A model generated the notes under the pieces. That model saw only the letters and a list, made by a program, of their open reading frames with translations, was not told the DNA's origin and did not search any database. The position numbers and the translations under genes were made by a program. From Clostridium beijerinckii (GTDB taxonomy: Bacteria; Bacillota; Clostridia; Clostridiales; Clostridiaceae): DNA of 64,000 bases. The number at the start of each line of letters is the position of its first letter. Position 1 is the first letter of the stretch. Positions 24,042-33,290 of this stretch are shown here, in pieces. Location: assembly GCA_003129525.1 (NCBI GenBank), contig CP029329.1, positions 653,501 to 717,500 of the forward strand. The letters run 5' to 3'.

Positions 24042-26245
24042 ATTAGATCTTTAATTACAGATAATCTATGCAATGCTCTAGTACACATTATGTACTTAAC
24101 TAAAGGCTGAATTTCTTTATTTTCTACTACTATTACCCCATCAAATTCTAGCCCTTTAGCTAAATAAGCTGGTATAAGTACCTTTCCACCTTTATAGAGA
24201 ATATCTTCATTATCTATATTTTGTATATTAATTCTTTCTTTAATAGCAGCTGCAAATTTATTTAATTCATTCTTACCTTTAAATATTACTGCAATATTTT
24301 CATTGCCATCTTCTTCATAATCTTCAATTATCGATATAAGAGTATTTATAAAATCATCCTCTGATGTAACTTCTTCTTGAATAACAGGCTCTCCACTTCT
24401 AACTAAAGGAACTATTTTATCTTCATTTAAGAATTCATTTGCATATTCCATTATTTCTTGAGTTGATCTATAACTCTTGTTTAGTTCATATTTCTTAATT
24501 TCAATATTAGAATCTTCAAACACTTCATCTAAGTGAAGCATTGCAGGTTCTTTACTAGTTGTAATTAATCTTTGATTAGAGTCTCCAACTATTGTATAGC
24601 TCTTGCACCCTGTCATTTCCTTGATAATCTCAAATTGAATAAAACTATAGTCTTGTGCTTCATCAATTACAATATGTTTTATTTCTTCCTTTACCTTTAA
24701 ACCTTGCAATTTTACCATCAAATAAAGAATTCCTATCAAGTCCATATATCCTAAATTGTCTACTTCTTCTTTTAAAAATTCATTATTTTCTATTAGAGTT
24801 GTCCTTAAACCATTGTTATCTTGATTATTTAATGTTTCAGTATCCTCTTTAATCCCTTTTAAATTAATAATTTTCTTATAAATATCCATAACAGATTCAA
24901 CTATAATCCAAGAATCTAATTCATTACGAGAATTTATTACTTCTCTTACAATTTCTCTTATTCTAATTCTTTTCAAGTAATCTATATTACTTTTTTCCAT
25001 TTCTAATTCATCCTTTGACAAATTATCCATCTTTTCTTTAAGTTCAGCATTTAATTTATAAACTTCTTCATCTCTTTTATCCTTAATCTTAGATGTTAGT
25101 ATCCTCTTTATCTTTTGACTTCTTCTAAATAAAGGCATATCTTTATAATAAACATTGAATAATTCTTCTATTTCTTTAATTGAAACAATTTCTGCGCCTT
25201 TAAATTTAATTGCTTGTATTTTGAAATATTCTTTATTTAAAGTTTCTATTTGGGAATCTAATAAACTCACGAATTCCTTAGAACTCTTATACTTATATTC
25301 TTTTAAAGCACTTTCATTTCCATTCATAGCCTCTTCAATATAACTTCCAAAGCTCTTTATCTTTACTTTTTCTAACCCGAGTTCTTTCTTTGCAAAATTC
25401 TCAAAAGTAGTTTGCTTTATGTTACTCTCCCCGAGAGTCGGTAGTACTTGAGCTATATAATCCATGAAAATATCATTAGGTCCAAAAATTAATACTTTAT
25501 CTCCAAATTGTTCTCTAAAGTTATAAAGCAAATAAGAAATTCTATGAAGTGCAATAGTTGTCTTTCCTGAACCTGCAACTCCATTTACAACAACTATTTT
25601 ATTTCTATCTTCTCTTATTATTTCATCTTGTTCCCTTTGAATAGTCATTACTATATCTTTTAACTTATCAGATGAATTTTCAGTTAAAACCATTTGAAGT
25701 ATTTCATCTTTAACATCTAATGCTGAATCAAATACGCCTTTTAATTCACCTTTCTTAATTATAAGCTGTTTTCTTGATAATATATCCGCTTGTATTTCTC
25801 CAACTGGTGGATTATAGCTTGCTTTTCCAAGTGTTCCCTTATAAAAAAGAGCTGCAATTGGAGCTCTCCAATCAACAATTAAAGGCTCATAGCTATTCTC
25901 TAAAGTTAATCCATATCTCCCCACATACATATCTTCTGGAATGTCATCATTTTCCTTAAAATTAACCTTTCCAAAGTAAGGTGCTTCCTTAAGCTTAGTG
26001 TATTCCATAAGCCTCTTATCTATTGTTTTATATGATTCTTCTTGAACATAATTTTCATGGTCAAAATAATCTATAACTTGATCTTCATCATCCTTATAGT
26101 CTTCAATATATTTCTTTCTAGAATCAATAATATATTTTGTAACACCTTTTCTTTTTTCTAAATAATTCAAAATCTCCTTATTTAATATATCTAAAATTTC
26201 ATTTAATTTATTTTCTTCTTTTAAGAAATCTACTTGTTTATTCAA
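24038..26245 (-). CDS. helD: HelD-like superfamily 1 DNA helicase / RNA polymerase recycling factor
   Basis: A UvrD/Rep-type ATPase of 735 residues related to HelD, which binds RNA polymerase and frees stalled or DNA-bound enzyme. The N-terminal coiled coil (about residues 1-75) is the part that enters the polymerase secondary channel in HelD. Walker A is VNGVAGSGKTTIALHR near residue 225. Motif II is IVIDEAQDYSFIQ, motif III VGDSNQRL, motif IV YELNKSYRSTQEIMEYAN, and the C-terminal motifs include LAKGLEFDGVIVVE near 700. The start is TTG at 26245 with GGAG 8 nt upstream. The stop is supplied by the end of a family A repeat, and the protein ends only ~20 residues after motif VI, as is usual. 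Confidence 0.88.
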   Translation of the reverse strand: MNKQVDFLKEENKLNEILDILNKEILNYLEKRKGVTKYIIDSRKKYIEDYKDDEDQVIDYFDHENYVQEESYKTIDKRLMEYTKLKEAPYFGKVNFKENDDIPEDMYVGRYGLTLENSYEPLIVDWRAPIAALFYKGTLGKASYNPPVGEIQADILSRKQLIIKKGELKGVFDSALDVKDEILQMVLTENSSDKLKDIVMTIQREQDEIIREDRNKIVVVNGVAGSGKTTIALHRISYLLYNFREQFGDKVLIFGPNDIFMDYIAQVLPTLGESNIKQTTFENFAKKELGLEKVKIKSFGSYIEEAMNGNESALKEYKYKSSKEFVSLLDSQIETLNKEYFKIQAIKFKGAEIVSIKEIEELFNVYYKDMPLFRRSQKIKRILTSKIKDKRDEEVYKLNAELKEKMDNLSKDELEMEKSNIDYLKRIRIREIVREVINSRNELDSWIIVESVMDIYKKIINLKGIKEDTETLNNQDNNGLRTTLIENNEFLKEEVDNLGYMDLIGILYLMVKLQGLKVKEEIKHIVIDEAQDYSFIQFEIIKEMTGCKSYTIVGDSNQRLITTSKEPAMLHLDEVFEDSNIEIKKYELNKSYRSTQEIMEYANEFLNEDKIVPLVRSGEPVIQEEVTSEDDFINTLISIIEDYEEDGNENIAVIFKGKNELNKFAAAIKERINIQNIDNEDILYKGGKVLIPAYLAKGLEFDGVIVVENKEIQPLVKYIMCTRALHRLSVIKDLI

Positions 26246-26265
26246 AATTCCAACTCCTTTTTTTC

Positions 26266-26330
26266 AATGCACAATGCACAATGTATGGCTAAAAACTCTA
26301 AATTAGTTTTGTATCCTCCATTGTGCATTA
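26266..26330. repeat. Short inverted repeat AATGCACAATG
   Basis: AATGCACAATG (with a second partial copy) and CATTGTGCATT surround ~45 nt between ftsH and helD. It is a dispersed-looking sequence of unknown role. Confidence 0.45.
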
Positions 26331-26426
26331 ATATTTTATTTAAGTCTATTTAATTATATAATCATCTATTGAATTACCATTCTTATCATTTAAATTCATA
26401 ATTTAATTAATTATATTTTATGCTTT

Positions 26427-28493
26427 TTATAGATTTTTAGTTTCATCTTCATTTATAGTTTTAGTGTTAACTACATCTTTATAATCATCTTCACCATCAA
26501 CTGTAGTTTCAGAAGTTTCTTTAACATTCTCATCTTTATCATCTATAACAATGTCTAAAGAATGTTTTTTAGCTCTTCTTTCTTCTAATTCTTTAACTTT
26601 CTTTTCATTTTCTGACTTTTCTCTTTCTTTTGTTTCCTTCATTTCTGGATATTTTTCATAAACAATTTCTAAAAATTCATCTCCAAAGATTGTTTCTTTT
26701 TCTAAAAGTACTCCAGATATTCTATCCAATAGATCTCTATTATCTCTAAGAATTTGTCTAGCATTTTTATGAGAAGTTCTTATAATATTTAATGTCTCTT
26801 CATCTAAAATAGTTGAAGTTTCTTCACTACAATTTCTAACAGCTCTACCATCTAGATATCTGTTTTGTATTGATTCTAAAGCCATCATATCAAATCTATC
26901 ACTCATACCATAAATGGAAACCATGCTTCTAGCCGATGCAGTAGCTCTTTCTATATCATTTGAAGCTCCTGTTGAAACTAAATTAAATACTTCTTCTTCA
27001 GCTGATCTACCACCTAACATTACTGTTATTTGATTTAATAATTCTTCTTTAGAAGTTAAATATTTTTCTTCTTCTGGCAATTGCATAGTATAACCTAACG
27101 CTCCCATAGTTCTAGGTACTATAGTTATTTTATGTACCGGATCTGCACCTTTAATCATTGCTGCAACAAGTGCATGACCTACTTCATGGAAAGCAACAAC
27201 TTTTCTTTCCTTCGGTGATAAAATTCTATCTTTCTTTTCTTTACCTGCAATTACAACTTCAACCGCTTCTCTCAAATCTTCTTGAAGTACAGTTTTTCTT
27301 TTTCTTTTTACAGCTCTTAATGCACCTTCATTAATAATATTAGCAAGATCAGCTCCCACAGCTCCTGGAGTACTCTTAGCTATTTCAGCTAAATCTACAT
27401 CATCACCTAATATTACATTTTTAGCATGAACTGCAAGTATTGCTTCTCTCCCCTTAAAATCTGGTCTATCAACTATTACTCTTCTATCAAATCTACCTGG
27501 TCTTAAGAGTGCTTTATCAAGTATTTCAGGTCTATTGGTAGCTCCAAGTAAAATTACTCCCTTAGACGAATCAAATCCATCCATTTCAGAAAGCAATTGA
27601 TTTAAAGTTTGCTCTCTTTCATCATTACTTTGCATTTGATTATCTCTACTCTTACCTATTGCATCAATTTCATCTATAAATATAATACATGGTGCTTTTG
27701 CAACTGCATCTTTAAATAGTTCTCTAACTCTTGAAGCTCCAACTCCTACAAACATTTCAACAAAGCTTGAACCTGAAAGTGAGAAAAATGGTACTTTAGC
27801 TTCTCCAGCTACAGCCCTTGCAATAAGTGTTTTACCTGTTCCTGGAGGTCCTACAAGTAATACTCCCTTAGGTAATTTAGCTCCAATTTCAGTATACCTA
27901 GCTGGAGCATTTAAGAAGTCAATAACTTCTTTCAAAGAATCCTTAGCTTCTTCCTGTCCTGCTACATCATCAAAAGTTACTTTTATATCGCTTTCCACAT
28001 AAATCTTAGCGTTGTTCTTGCCGATGCCCATGACACCGCCTCCGCCTCCGCCCATTTTAGAAAATAAAAATTTCCACATGAAAAATATAAATATCATAGG
28101 TAATATCCAAGTAAGTGCAAAATTCATAATTGGAGTTTCCTTAGGATTTTTACCTGTAAAATCAATTCCAGCCTCATCTAACTTATTTATTAGTGTATCG
28201 TCATTTATATTTGCAGTATATAAGGTTTTCCCTTTATATTCTTCATTACTTTCACTTGGTGTTATTATTAAATTTTCACTTGTAATAACAACTTTTGAAA
28301 TTTCTTTATCACTCAGTAATCTTACAAATTCATTGTATGTAATTTCTTTATTTATAGCTGAGTCTTTTGCATAATTAAATGCCATTACAAATGCAAAAGC
28401 TATTAAGAAATATGTAATCGCCATAGTAATAGAATTTTTATTGTTTTTATCGCTCTTTTTATTTTTTCCATTATTATTGTTATTATTCTGCAT
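26427..28493 (-). CDS. ftsH: ATP-dependent zinc metalloprotease FtsH
   Basis: Membrane-anchored hexameric AAA+ protease that degrades misfolded membrane proteins and short-lived regulators. It has 688 residues. An Asn/Lys-rich N-terminus is followed by two transmembrane helices (about 23-42 and 125-145) flanking an extracytoplasmic domain. The AAA module has Walker A GPPGTGKT near 213, Walker [12 protein letters not shown] and [21 protein letters not shown]. The zinc protease motif is FHEVGHAL near 437 with the downstream SAEEEVF glutamate. The C-terminal ~70 residues are a charged low-complexity tail. Start ATG with AAGGGAAGGTG. Confidence 0.97.
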   Translation of the reverse strand: MQNNNNNNGKNKKSDKNNKNSITMAITYFLIAFAFVMAFNYAKDSAINKEITYNEFVRLLSDKEISKVVITSENLIITPSESNEEYKGKTLYTANINDDTLINKLDEAGIDFTGKNPKETPIMNFALTWILPMIFIFFMWKFLFSKMGGGGGGVMGIGKNNAKIYVESDIKVTFDDVAGQEEAKDSLKEVIDFLNAPARYTEIGAKLPKGVLLVGPPGTGKTLIARAVAGEAKVPFFSLSGSSFVEMFVGVGASRVRELFKDAVAKAPCIIFIDEIDAIGKSRDNQMQSNDEREQTLNQLLSEMDGFDSSKGVILLGATNRPEILDKALLRPGRFDRRVIVDRPDFKGREAILAVHAKNVILGDDVDLAEIAKSTPGAVGADLANIINEGALRAVKRKRKTVLQEDLREAVEVVIAGKEKKDRILSPKERKVVAFHEVGHALVAAMIKGADPVHKITIVPRTMGALGYTMQLPEEEKYLTSKEELLNQITVMLGGRSAEEEVFNLVSTGASNDIERATASARSMVSIYGMSDRFDMMALESIQNRYLDGRAVRNCSEETSTILDEETLNIIRTSHKNARQILRDNRDLLDRISGVLLEKETIFGDEFLEIVYEKYPEMKETKEREKSENEKKVKELEERRAKKHSLDIVIDDKDENVKETSETTVDGEDDYKDVVNTKTINEDETKNL

Positions 28494-28554
28494 CTAATCA
28501 CCTTCCCTTAACATTATTTATTCTTTTTATCTTTAGTCCTATTCATGTATTACA

Positions 28555-28776
28555 TCACTCTTCCCACATATTTTTCATACTATCATTTATATCGTTTTTT
28601 CTATTTAATGTAAATTCTTTATCTACTTCAAAATATTTACCTCTGGAAATTAAAATATCTCCCTCATTAAAATTACCCTTAATATTTTCAATGGATATCT
28701 TATACATATCTCCATCTTCCTTTTCAATAATAGCATAGTTTTCTTCTATTCTATCTATTATATACTTTTCATCCAT
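28555..28776 (-). CDS. DUF3006 domain-containing small protein
   Basis: A 73-residue protein matching DUF3006 (DRIEENYAIIEKEDGDMYKI, then FNEGDIL and a charged C-terminus). It probably folds as a small beta barrel. Relatives often sit next to secreted metallo-beta-lactamase-fold proteins. Here it lies between ftsH and lepB, about 60 bp from ftsH, in the same direction. Start ATG with GAGAGTG. Function unknown. Confidence 0.8.
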   Translation of the reverse strand: MDEKYIIDRIEENYAIIEKEDGDMYKISIENIKGNFNEGDILISRGKYFEVDKEFTLNRKNDINDSMKNMWEE

Positions 28777-28879
28777 TTAACACTCTCTTTTCATAATATA
28801 AATTAATTCTAAGATTAGGCCCATGAAATAAAATAGTTACCCAAAGATACCATGTATATAATTATGCTTTAATACTTTT

Positions 28880-29524
28880 CTAATTTAGACTGCCGAAATC
28901 TTTAAATGGATAAAATTTAATCCTAGCTCTTCCTTGTATATTAGAAGCATCTATATATGGATTAATCCACCTTCTAGCATCATTTGAACGACTTCTATTA
29001 TCTCCTAAGAAAAAGAATTTATTGTCTGGCACATCAAAACTCCCATCAAAGCTTTCATTATTCTTCACATAATCTTCTTTAATATCCTCTCCATTTATAT
29101 TTACAATACCATTATGTATTTTAATATGATCTCCTGGAAGTCCTATTGCCCTTTTTATAAGTATCTCATTAAGTTCCTCTGAAAAAAAGACAATCATGTC
29201 TCCTCTTTTAATTTTATCAGTATCGTAAACTCTAGTCACCATTAATTTATCACCAACATTTAAAGTTGGAACCATTGATTCACTTGGTATATAAACATTA
29301 TAAACTAAAAACTTATTTATTAAAAATGCTATTGCTATGGCAGCTACGATTGGAATTATCCATTCTCTGAAAAACCCACCTTTTGATGTAAAGATTCCCA
29401 CGAATCCTTTTTTTGATAAATTTCCTTCTTTATCGGCTATTATATCTTTTGATTTTGAATAATCGGAGCTACTTTCCAAACTATCTATATCTTTTGACTC
29501 CATTATTTCATCCTCTTCTCTCAT
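28880..29524 (-). CDS. lepB: Signal peptidase I (first paralogue)
   Basis: Membrane serine protease that cleaves signal peptides of secreted proteins. It has 214 residues. A ~50-residue charged N-terminal extension precedes one transmembrane helix (IIPIVAAIAIAFLINKFLV). The catalytic serine lies in PSESMVPTL near residue 84 and the catalytic lysine in ILIKRAIGLPGDHIKI near 124. The substrate-binding box FFLGDNRSRSNDARRW is near 175. Start ATG with AAAGGAG. A second paralogue lies 250 bp upstream in the same direction, separated by two family C repeats. Confidence 0.95.
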   Translation of the reverse strand: MREEDEIMESKDIDSLESSSDYSKSKDIIADKEGNLSKKGFVGIFTSKGGFFREWIIPIVAAIAIAFLINKFLVYNVYIPSESMVPTLNVGDKLMVTRVYDTDKIKRGDMIVFFSEELNEILIKRAIGLPGDHIKIHNGIVNINGEDIKEDYVKNNESFDGSFDVPDNKFFFLGDNRSRSNDARRWINPYIDASNIQGRARIKFYPFKDFGSLN

Positions 29525-29615
29525 TCAACGTTCTCCTTTTATTAAAATTACTCTTATCTATGATTATATATACTTTACTATTAGCAACTTTTAATGAAAT
29601 ATCAGGCTATTTCTT

Positions 29616-29660
29616 AAGTTCTTGGTTGCGCTTCGCGCTTTTTTTAAAGGTGTATATTCT
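29616..29660. repeat. Family C repeat, intergenic copy 1
   Basis: AAGTTCTTGGTTGCGCTTCG, then CGCTTTTTTTAAAGGTGTAT and ATTCT. On the plus strand GCGCTTCGCGC followed by T7 resembles a tiny terminator. It lies between the two lepB genes. Confidence 0.8.
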
Positions 29661-29661
29661 T

Positions 29662-29714
29662 TAACAGTCAAAAGTTCTTGATTGCGCTTCGCGCCTTTTT
29701 TATATGTGTATATT
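29662..29714. repeat. Family C repeat, intergenic copy 2
   Basis: TAACAGTCAAAAGTTCTTGA, TTGCGCTTCGCGCCTTTTTT and ATATGTGTATATTT. It is directly after copy 1, giving a tandem pair. The TAACAGTCAA prefix is shared with the copy at 51441. Confidence 0.8.
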
Positions 29715-29775
29715 TAATATCCTATTTTAATACTATTTACACTTTTAATCAATATTGATTTTCTAATTATTTATA

Positions 29776-30330
29776 TTACTTTAATATTTCAAAATCCTTT
29801 ATTGGGAAATACTTTATTTTAGCCTTTCCTTTTATATATGATTCATCAACATAAGGATTTTCCCAATACCTAGAATCATTAGAATTTGCTCTATTATCAC
29901 CTAAAAAGAAATACTTTTCTTTTGGCACTTGAAATGTTCGATTATACTTTTCATTATTTTTAACATAATCTTCTTTAAGTTCTTCTCCATTTCTAAAAAC
30001 AATGCCATCTTTAATTTCTATTTTATCTCCTGGAAGTCCTATCAATCTCTTTATTAAAATTTCATCTTTAAATTCATCATTCTTAAACAGTACAATATCT
30101 CCTTCCTCTAAATTTTCTGGATTATGTACTCTTGTCACAATCAATCTATCTTTGACTTCCAATGTTGGAATCATAGATCCACTGGTAATCCAAACACCAT
30201 ACCCTACAAAGCGCCATACCAAAAGTGTTACAAAGGCAATAGCTACTATATCTACTATCCATTCTCTTATTATTGACTTCTTTTTAATTTTTTTATCTTT
30301 TATTATTTCATTTTCATCATTTTCTCTCAC
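29776..30330 (-). CDS. lepB: Signal peptidase I (second paralogue)
   Basis: Signal peptidase of 184 residues with a short charged N-terminus and one transmembrane helix (IVDIVAIAFVTLLVWRFVGY). The catalytic serine lies in TSGSMIPTLEV near residue 56 and the lysine in ILIKRLIGLPGDKIEI near 97. FFLGDNRANSNDSRYW is near 145. The start is GTG at 30330 with GGAGG upstream. It is very similar in layout to the neighbour at 28880, so the pair is probably a tandem duplication, but this copy lacks the long N-terminal extension. Different substrate preferences are possible but cannot be shown here. Confidence 0.94.
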   Translation of the reverse strand: MRENDENEIIKDKKIKKKSIIREWIVDIVAIAFVTLLVWRFVGYGVWITSGSMIPTLEVKDRLIVTRVHNPENLEEGDIVLFKNDEFKDEILIKRLIGLPGDKIEIKDGIVFRNGEELKEDYVKNNEKYNRTFQVPKEKYFFLGDNRANSNDSRYWENPYVDESYIKGKAKIKYFPIKDFEILK

Positions 30331-30510
30331 AGTACTTTGCCTCCACGTCTTAGATTTTATCTTTATATCTTATTCTTGTATATAACATTTTATTTATAAA
30401 TTTAGACATACAAGAAAATCTACTTCTCATTTTTTTACACTATCTCAGTATACCATAATTTGTTCTTTTAAATATTTATAAGTTGTGAATTTTTGAATAT
30501 ATCTAAATAA

Positions 30511-30543
30511 AAATATGCACTAATCTTAAAAATTAGTGCATAT
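30511..30543 (-). terminator. Terminator of lysA
   Basis: On the minus strand ATATGCACTAAT pairs with ATTAGTGCATAT around ~9 nt, then TTTTTATTT. It lies 65 bp after the lysA stop. Confidence 0.8.
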
Positions 30544-30608
30544 CCATTTTCTCTGATACTAAGCCTATCTAAAACTATTATATCTTTTATAACTAAGAAT
30601 TGTACAAC

Positions 30609-31904
30609 CTATATTAGTTCATTCTTCAATAAATCTTCATAAGATTCTCTTTTACAGATAAGCCTTGCTTCATTGTCCTTAACCATAACCACTGCTGGTT
30701 TTGGTATTTTATTGTAATTACTTGCCATGGAATAACCATAAGCTCCCGTAGTCATTATAGCCAATATATCTCCACTTTTAACTTCTGGAAGCTTAACATT
30801 TTCTAATAATATATCCCCTGATTCACAACACTTTCCTGCTATTGTTATAATCTCTTCTGAAACGCCTTCAATTCTATTTGCAAGAATGCACTCATATTCT
30901 GCATTATAAAGAGCTGGTCTTATATTATCAGTCATTCCACCATCTACCGAAACATATTTTCTGACATTTGGAATTTCCTTAACTGAACCTACAGTATATA
31001 AAGTAATTCCAGCATTAGCTACAATACTTCTTCCTGGTTCTATTGTAATTATTGGTCTTTCTTGACCAGTTCTTGCACAAACCTCATCAACTTTATTGAT
31101 TATTGTATTGCAATATTCTTCAGTTGTTCTTGGCTCATCTATGCTAGTATAATATATTCCAAATCCGCCACCAAAATCTACTTCTTTTATTAAATACCCG
31201 AAATTTTCTTTAGTATTTCTTACAAGTTCCAACATTATTTCAACAGCATCTTCATATGGTTCCAAGTCAAAAATTTGTGATCCTATATGACAATGTATTC
31301 CTGCAAGATTTATATTGCTTAAACTTATAGCTTTTTTAATAGCATCTTCTATAACAGTCCCAACTGGTGCAAAACCAAATTTAGAATCTATTTGTCCTGT
31401 TTTTATATAATCATGAGTATGTGCTTCAATGCCTGGTGTTATTCTCAAATAAATATCTTGCACTTTATTATATTCCTTAGCTATGTCATTTAATGCATCC
31501 ATTTCATAGTAATTATCTACAACAAAATTCCCTACACCTAATTTAATTCCTAGTTCAATTTCATCTATAGTTTTATTATTTCCATGAAACATTACTTTTT
31601 CAAGTGGAAAACCTGCCTTATGTGCAGTATATAATTCTCCACCAGAGACAACGTCTAAATTCATTTCCTCTTCTTTTAGTAATTTACACATTTGAATAGT
31701 TAAAAATGCTTTTCCTGCAAAAGCAACTCTATTATTATTTTCTTTACATTTAAAATATTCTCTATAATCTCTGCAATATTCTCTTATTAACTCTTCATCA
31801 AATACATATAATGGACTACCATATTCTTTTACTAAATCCTTAGCACTAATTCCCCCGATTACTAACTCGTTACCTTGTGCTTTCATTGTTCCAAATAATT
31901 TCAT
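30609..31904 (-). CDS. lysA: Diaminopimelate decarboxylase
   Basis: Last step of lysine synthesis: a PLP-dependent enzyme that decarboxylates meso-diaminopimelate. It has 431 residues, fold type III. The Schiff-base lysine is in VAFAGKAFLTIQM near residue 65, HGNNKT near 110, the glycine-rich phosphate loop VDFGGGFGIYY near 245, EPGRSIVANAG near 290, and the active-site cysteine in AGKCCESGDIL near 357. Start ATG with GGGGG. A lysine riboswitch lies about 400 nt upstream on the same strand, with a terminator between, so lysine should repress it. The leader also contains a family B type repeat. Confidence 0.96.
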   Translation of the reverse strand: MKLFGTMKAQGNELVIGGISAKDLVKEYGSPLYVFDEELIREYCRDYREYFKCKENNNRVAFAGKAFLTIQMCKLLKEEEMNLDVVSGGELYTAHKAGFPLEKVMFHGNNKTIDEIELGIKLGVGNFVVDNYYEMDALNDIAKEYNKVQDIYLRITPGIEAHTHDYIKTGQIDSKFGFAPVGTVIEDAIKKAISLSNINLAGIHCHIGSQIFDLEPYEDAVEIMLELVRNTKENFGYLIKEVDFGGGFGIYYTSIDEPRTTEEYCNTIINKVDEVCARTGQERPIITIEPGRSIVANAGITLYTVGSVKEIPNVRKYVSVDGGMTDNIRPALYNAEYECILANRIEGVSEEIITIAGKCCESGDILLENVKLPEVKSGDILAIMTTGAYGYSMASNYNKIPKPAVVMVKDNEARLICKRESYEDLLKNELI

Positions 31905-31964
31905 TTCACTAACCCCCAGATTAAATTTTGTTATTTATTGCTTTATTAAACCCACATATATTGA

Positions 31965-32100
31965 CTCAATATTCCATTCACACAAAATCATAGATTGCAT
32001 TGTGCAAAAGTTCGATGCATCAAATTAATAAGAAACACGATGCGTGTCACCCATTATGAAATTTTAAGTATAAATTTTATACTTTCACTTATATTACTTA
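31965..32100. repeat. Diverged family B repeat in the lysA leader
   Basis: It contains TTCACACAAAATCATAGATT, AAAGTTCGATGCATCAAATT, TAAGAAACACGATGCGTGTC and a third-module-like AATTTTAAGTATAAATTTTA before CTTATCTGCT. It lies between the riboswitch terminator and the lysA start. Confidence 0.5.
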
Positions 32101-32106
32101 TCTGCT

Positions 32107-32140
32107 AAAAAAACAAAAGCCACAGAATATATCTGTGACG
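32107..32140 (-). terminator. Terminator of the lysine riboswitch
   Basis: On the minus strand GTCACAGATATATTCTGTGG forms a short stem (CACAGA/TCTGTG plus flanking pairs) followed by CTTTTGTTTTTTT. It lies about 160 nt after the aptamer and is the likely expression platform. Confidence 0.65.
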
Positions 32141-32298
32141 AATGGTAGATCATGCTAATTTATATGTACAATGTTTTCATTAATTATCAATTTATGAAAA
32201 TATGAATTATTAGATGAATTTGAAAATATACATTAATAAAATCATTATTTCTTCCTAAATTGCTAACTGTTAACTGTTAATTGTTAACTGAAAAAAGT

Positions 32299-32468
32299 AC
32301 CTTGTAGCTCAACACTTTTCGTGACAGTTATTCACATATTTTATGAATACCCAAAAACAAATTACCGCACAATAATTTGTTTTTTCGGCCATAATACCTT
32401 TTAGCATAAGTCTTTGCCTACCAGCTCATTATACCTACTATTTATTACAGCACCTCTACCCCAGGTCA
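32299..32468 (-). promoter_or_regulatory. Lysine riboswitch (L-box) upstream of lysA
   Basis: Read on the minus strand, the conserved L-box landmarks occur in order: GGTAGAGGTGC at the 5' end, an AGTA segment, GGCCGAAA in the middle, AACTGTCACGAAA, and GTTGAGCTAC at the 3' end. The outer helix P1 forms between ACCTGGGGTAG and CTACAAGGT. The length of ~170 nt is normal for the class. It controls lysA through the terminator at 32107. The 32476-32615 segment beyond it is AT-rich and should hold the promoter. Confidence 0.9.
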
Positions 32469-32615
32469 TATTATATTCCCGTAGTATTATAAGATTATAT
32501 TATCTAAACTTATAATAGTTACTATTATATTATTAAACTATTAAAAATATGATACCATACTTTTTTCTTAAATCAACACTTTTTTAATCAATAAATAAAA
32601 ATATTTAATTTAATT

Positions 32616-33290
32616 TTATTCATTTCTATATTCATCCATAAGGTCACACATAATACTTGCTGAAGTTGGAGGTGTATATGTTATAGCATTAGCTCCCGCT
32701 TGAATTGTCTCACTAATTGATTCATCATTTGGTCCACCAGTAGCTATTATGGGGAATTCCGGAAATCTATTCCTAATGTTTCTAACTATGTTAGCTGTTT
32801 TTTTCCCACCTGATACATTTAATATAGTTGCTCCAGCTTCAATTCTCTTAGCAATGTCTTCATCCTCTGAAATAACAGTTACTATTACTGGTATGTCTAT
32901 AGTTGCTCTAATTTTTTTAACAATTTCATTAGATGTAGGTGCATTTACTACGACTCCCATGGCACCTTTAAACTCTGCATCCATGGCCAAGTTTACAACT
33001 CTTTTCCCCTGTGTTATTCCTCCGCCAACACCGCAAAAAACAGGAACATCGGCTGCCATAACAAGAGCTTGTGTTATTAATGGTTGTGGTGTAAATGGGT
33101 ATACTGCAATAATTGCATCTGCATTGCTATTTCTTATTAATGCAACATCAGTGCTGAATAATAATGACTTTATTCTTTTCCCAAAAATCTTAATTCCACC
33201 ACAATTTCTTATAACCGTTGGAACCTCAATTACATGATTTCTAAGCGTACCTTTTATTTGAGGCACAAATTTAACCTCTTTATTTACCAT
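32616..33290 (-). CDS. TIM-barrel protein of unknown function (putative hydrolase)
   Basis: A 224-residue protein predicted to be a beta/alpha barrel. The N-terminus (VPQIKGTLRNHVIEVPTVIR) is followed by alternating hydrophobic strands and helices. Glycine-rich loops include FCGVGGGITQGKR near residue 87 and, at the C-terminus, a phosphate-binding-like loop IIATGGPNDESISETIQAGA near 181 with YTPPTSASIM after it. That pattern resembles phosphate-handling epimerases and synthases, but no catalytic set is recognisable. Start ATG with AGGGGATAG. It is monocistronic. Automatic annotation of relatives as a hydrolase has no visible support. Confidence 0.7.
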   Translation of the reverse strand: MVNKEVKFVPQIKGTLRNHVIEVPTVIRNCGGIKIFGKRIKSLLFSTDVALIRNSNADAIIAVYPFTPQPLITQALVMAADVPVFCGVGGGITQGKRVVNLAMDAEFKGAMGVVVNAPTSNEIVKKIRATIDIPVIVTVISEDEDIAKRIEAGATILNVSGGKKTANIVRNIRNRFPEFPIIATGGPNDESISETIQAGANAITYTPPTSASIMCDLMDEYRNE

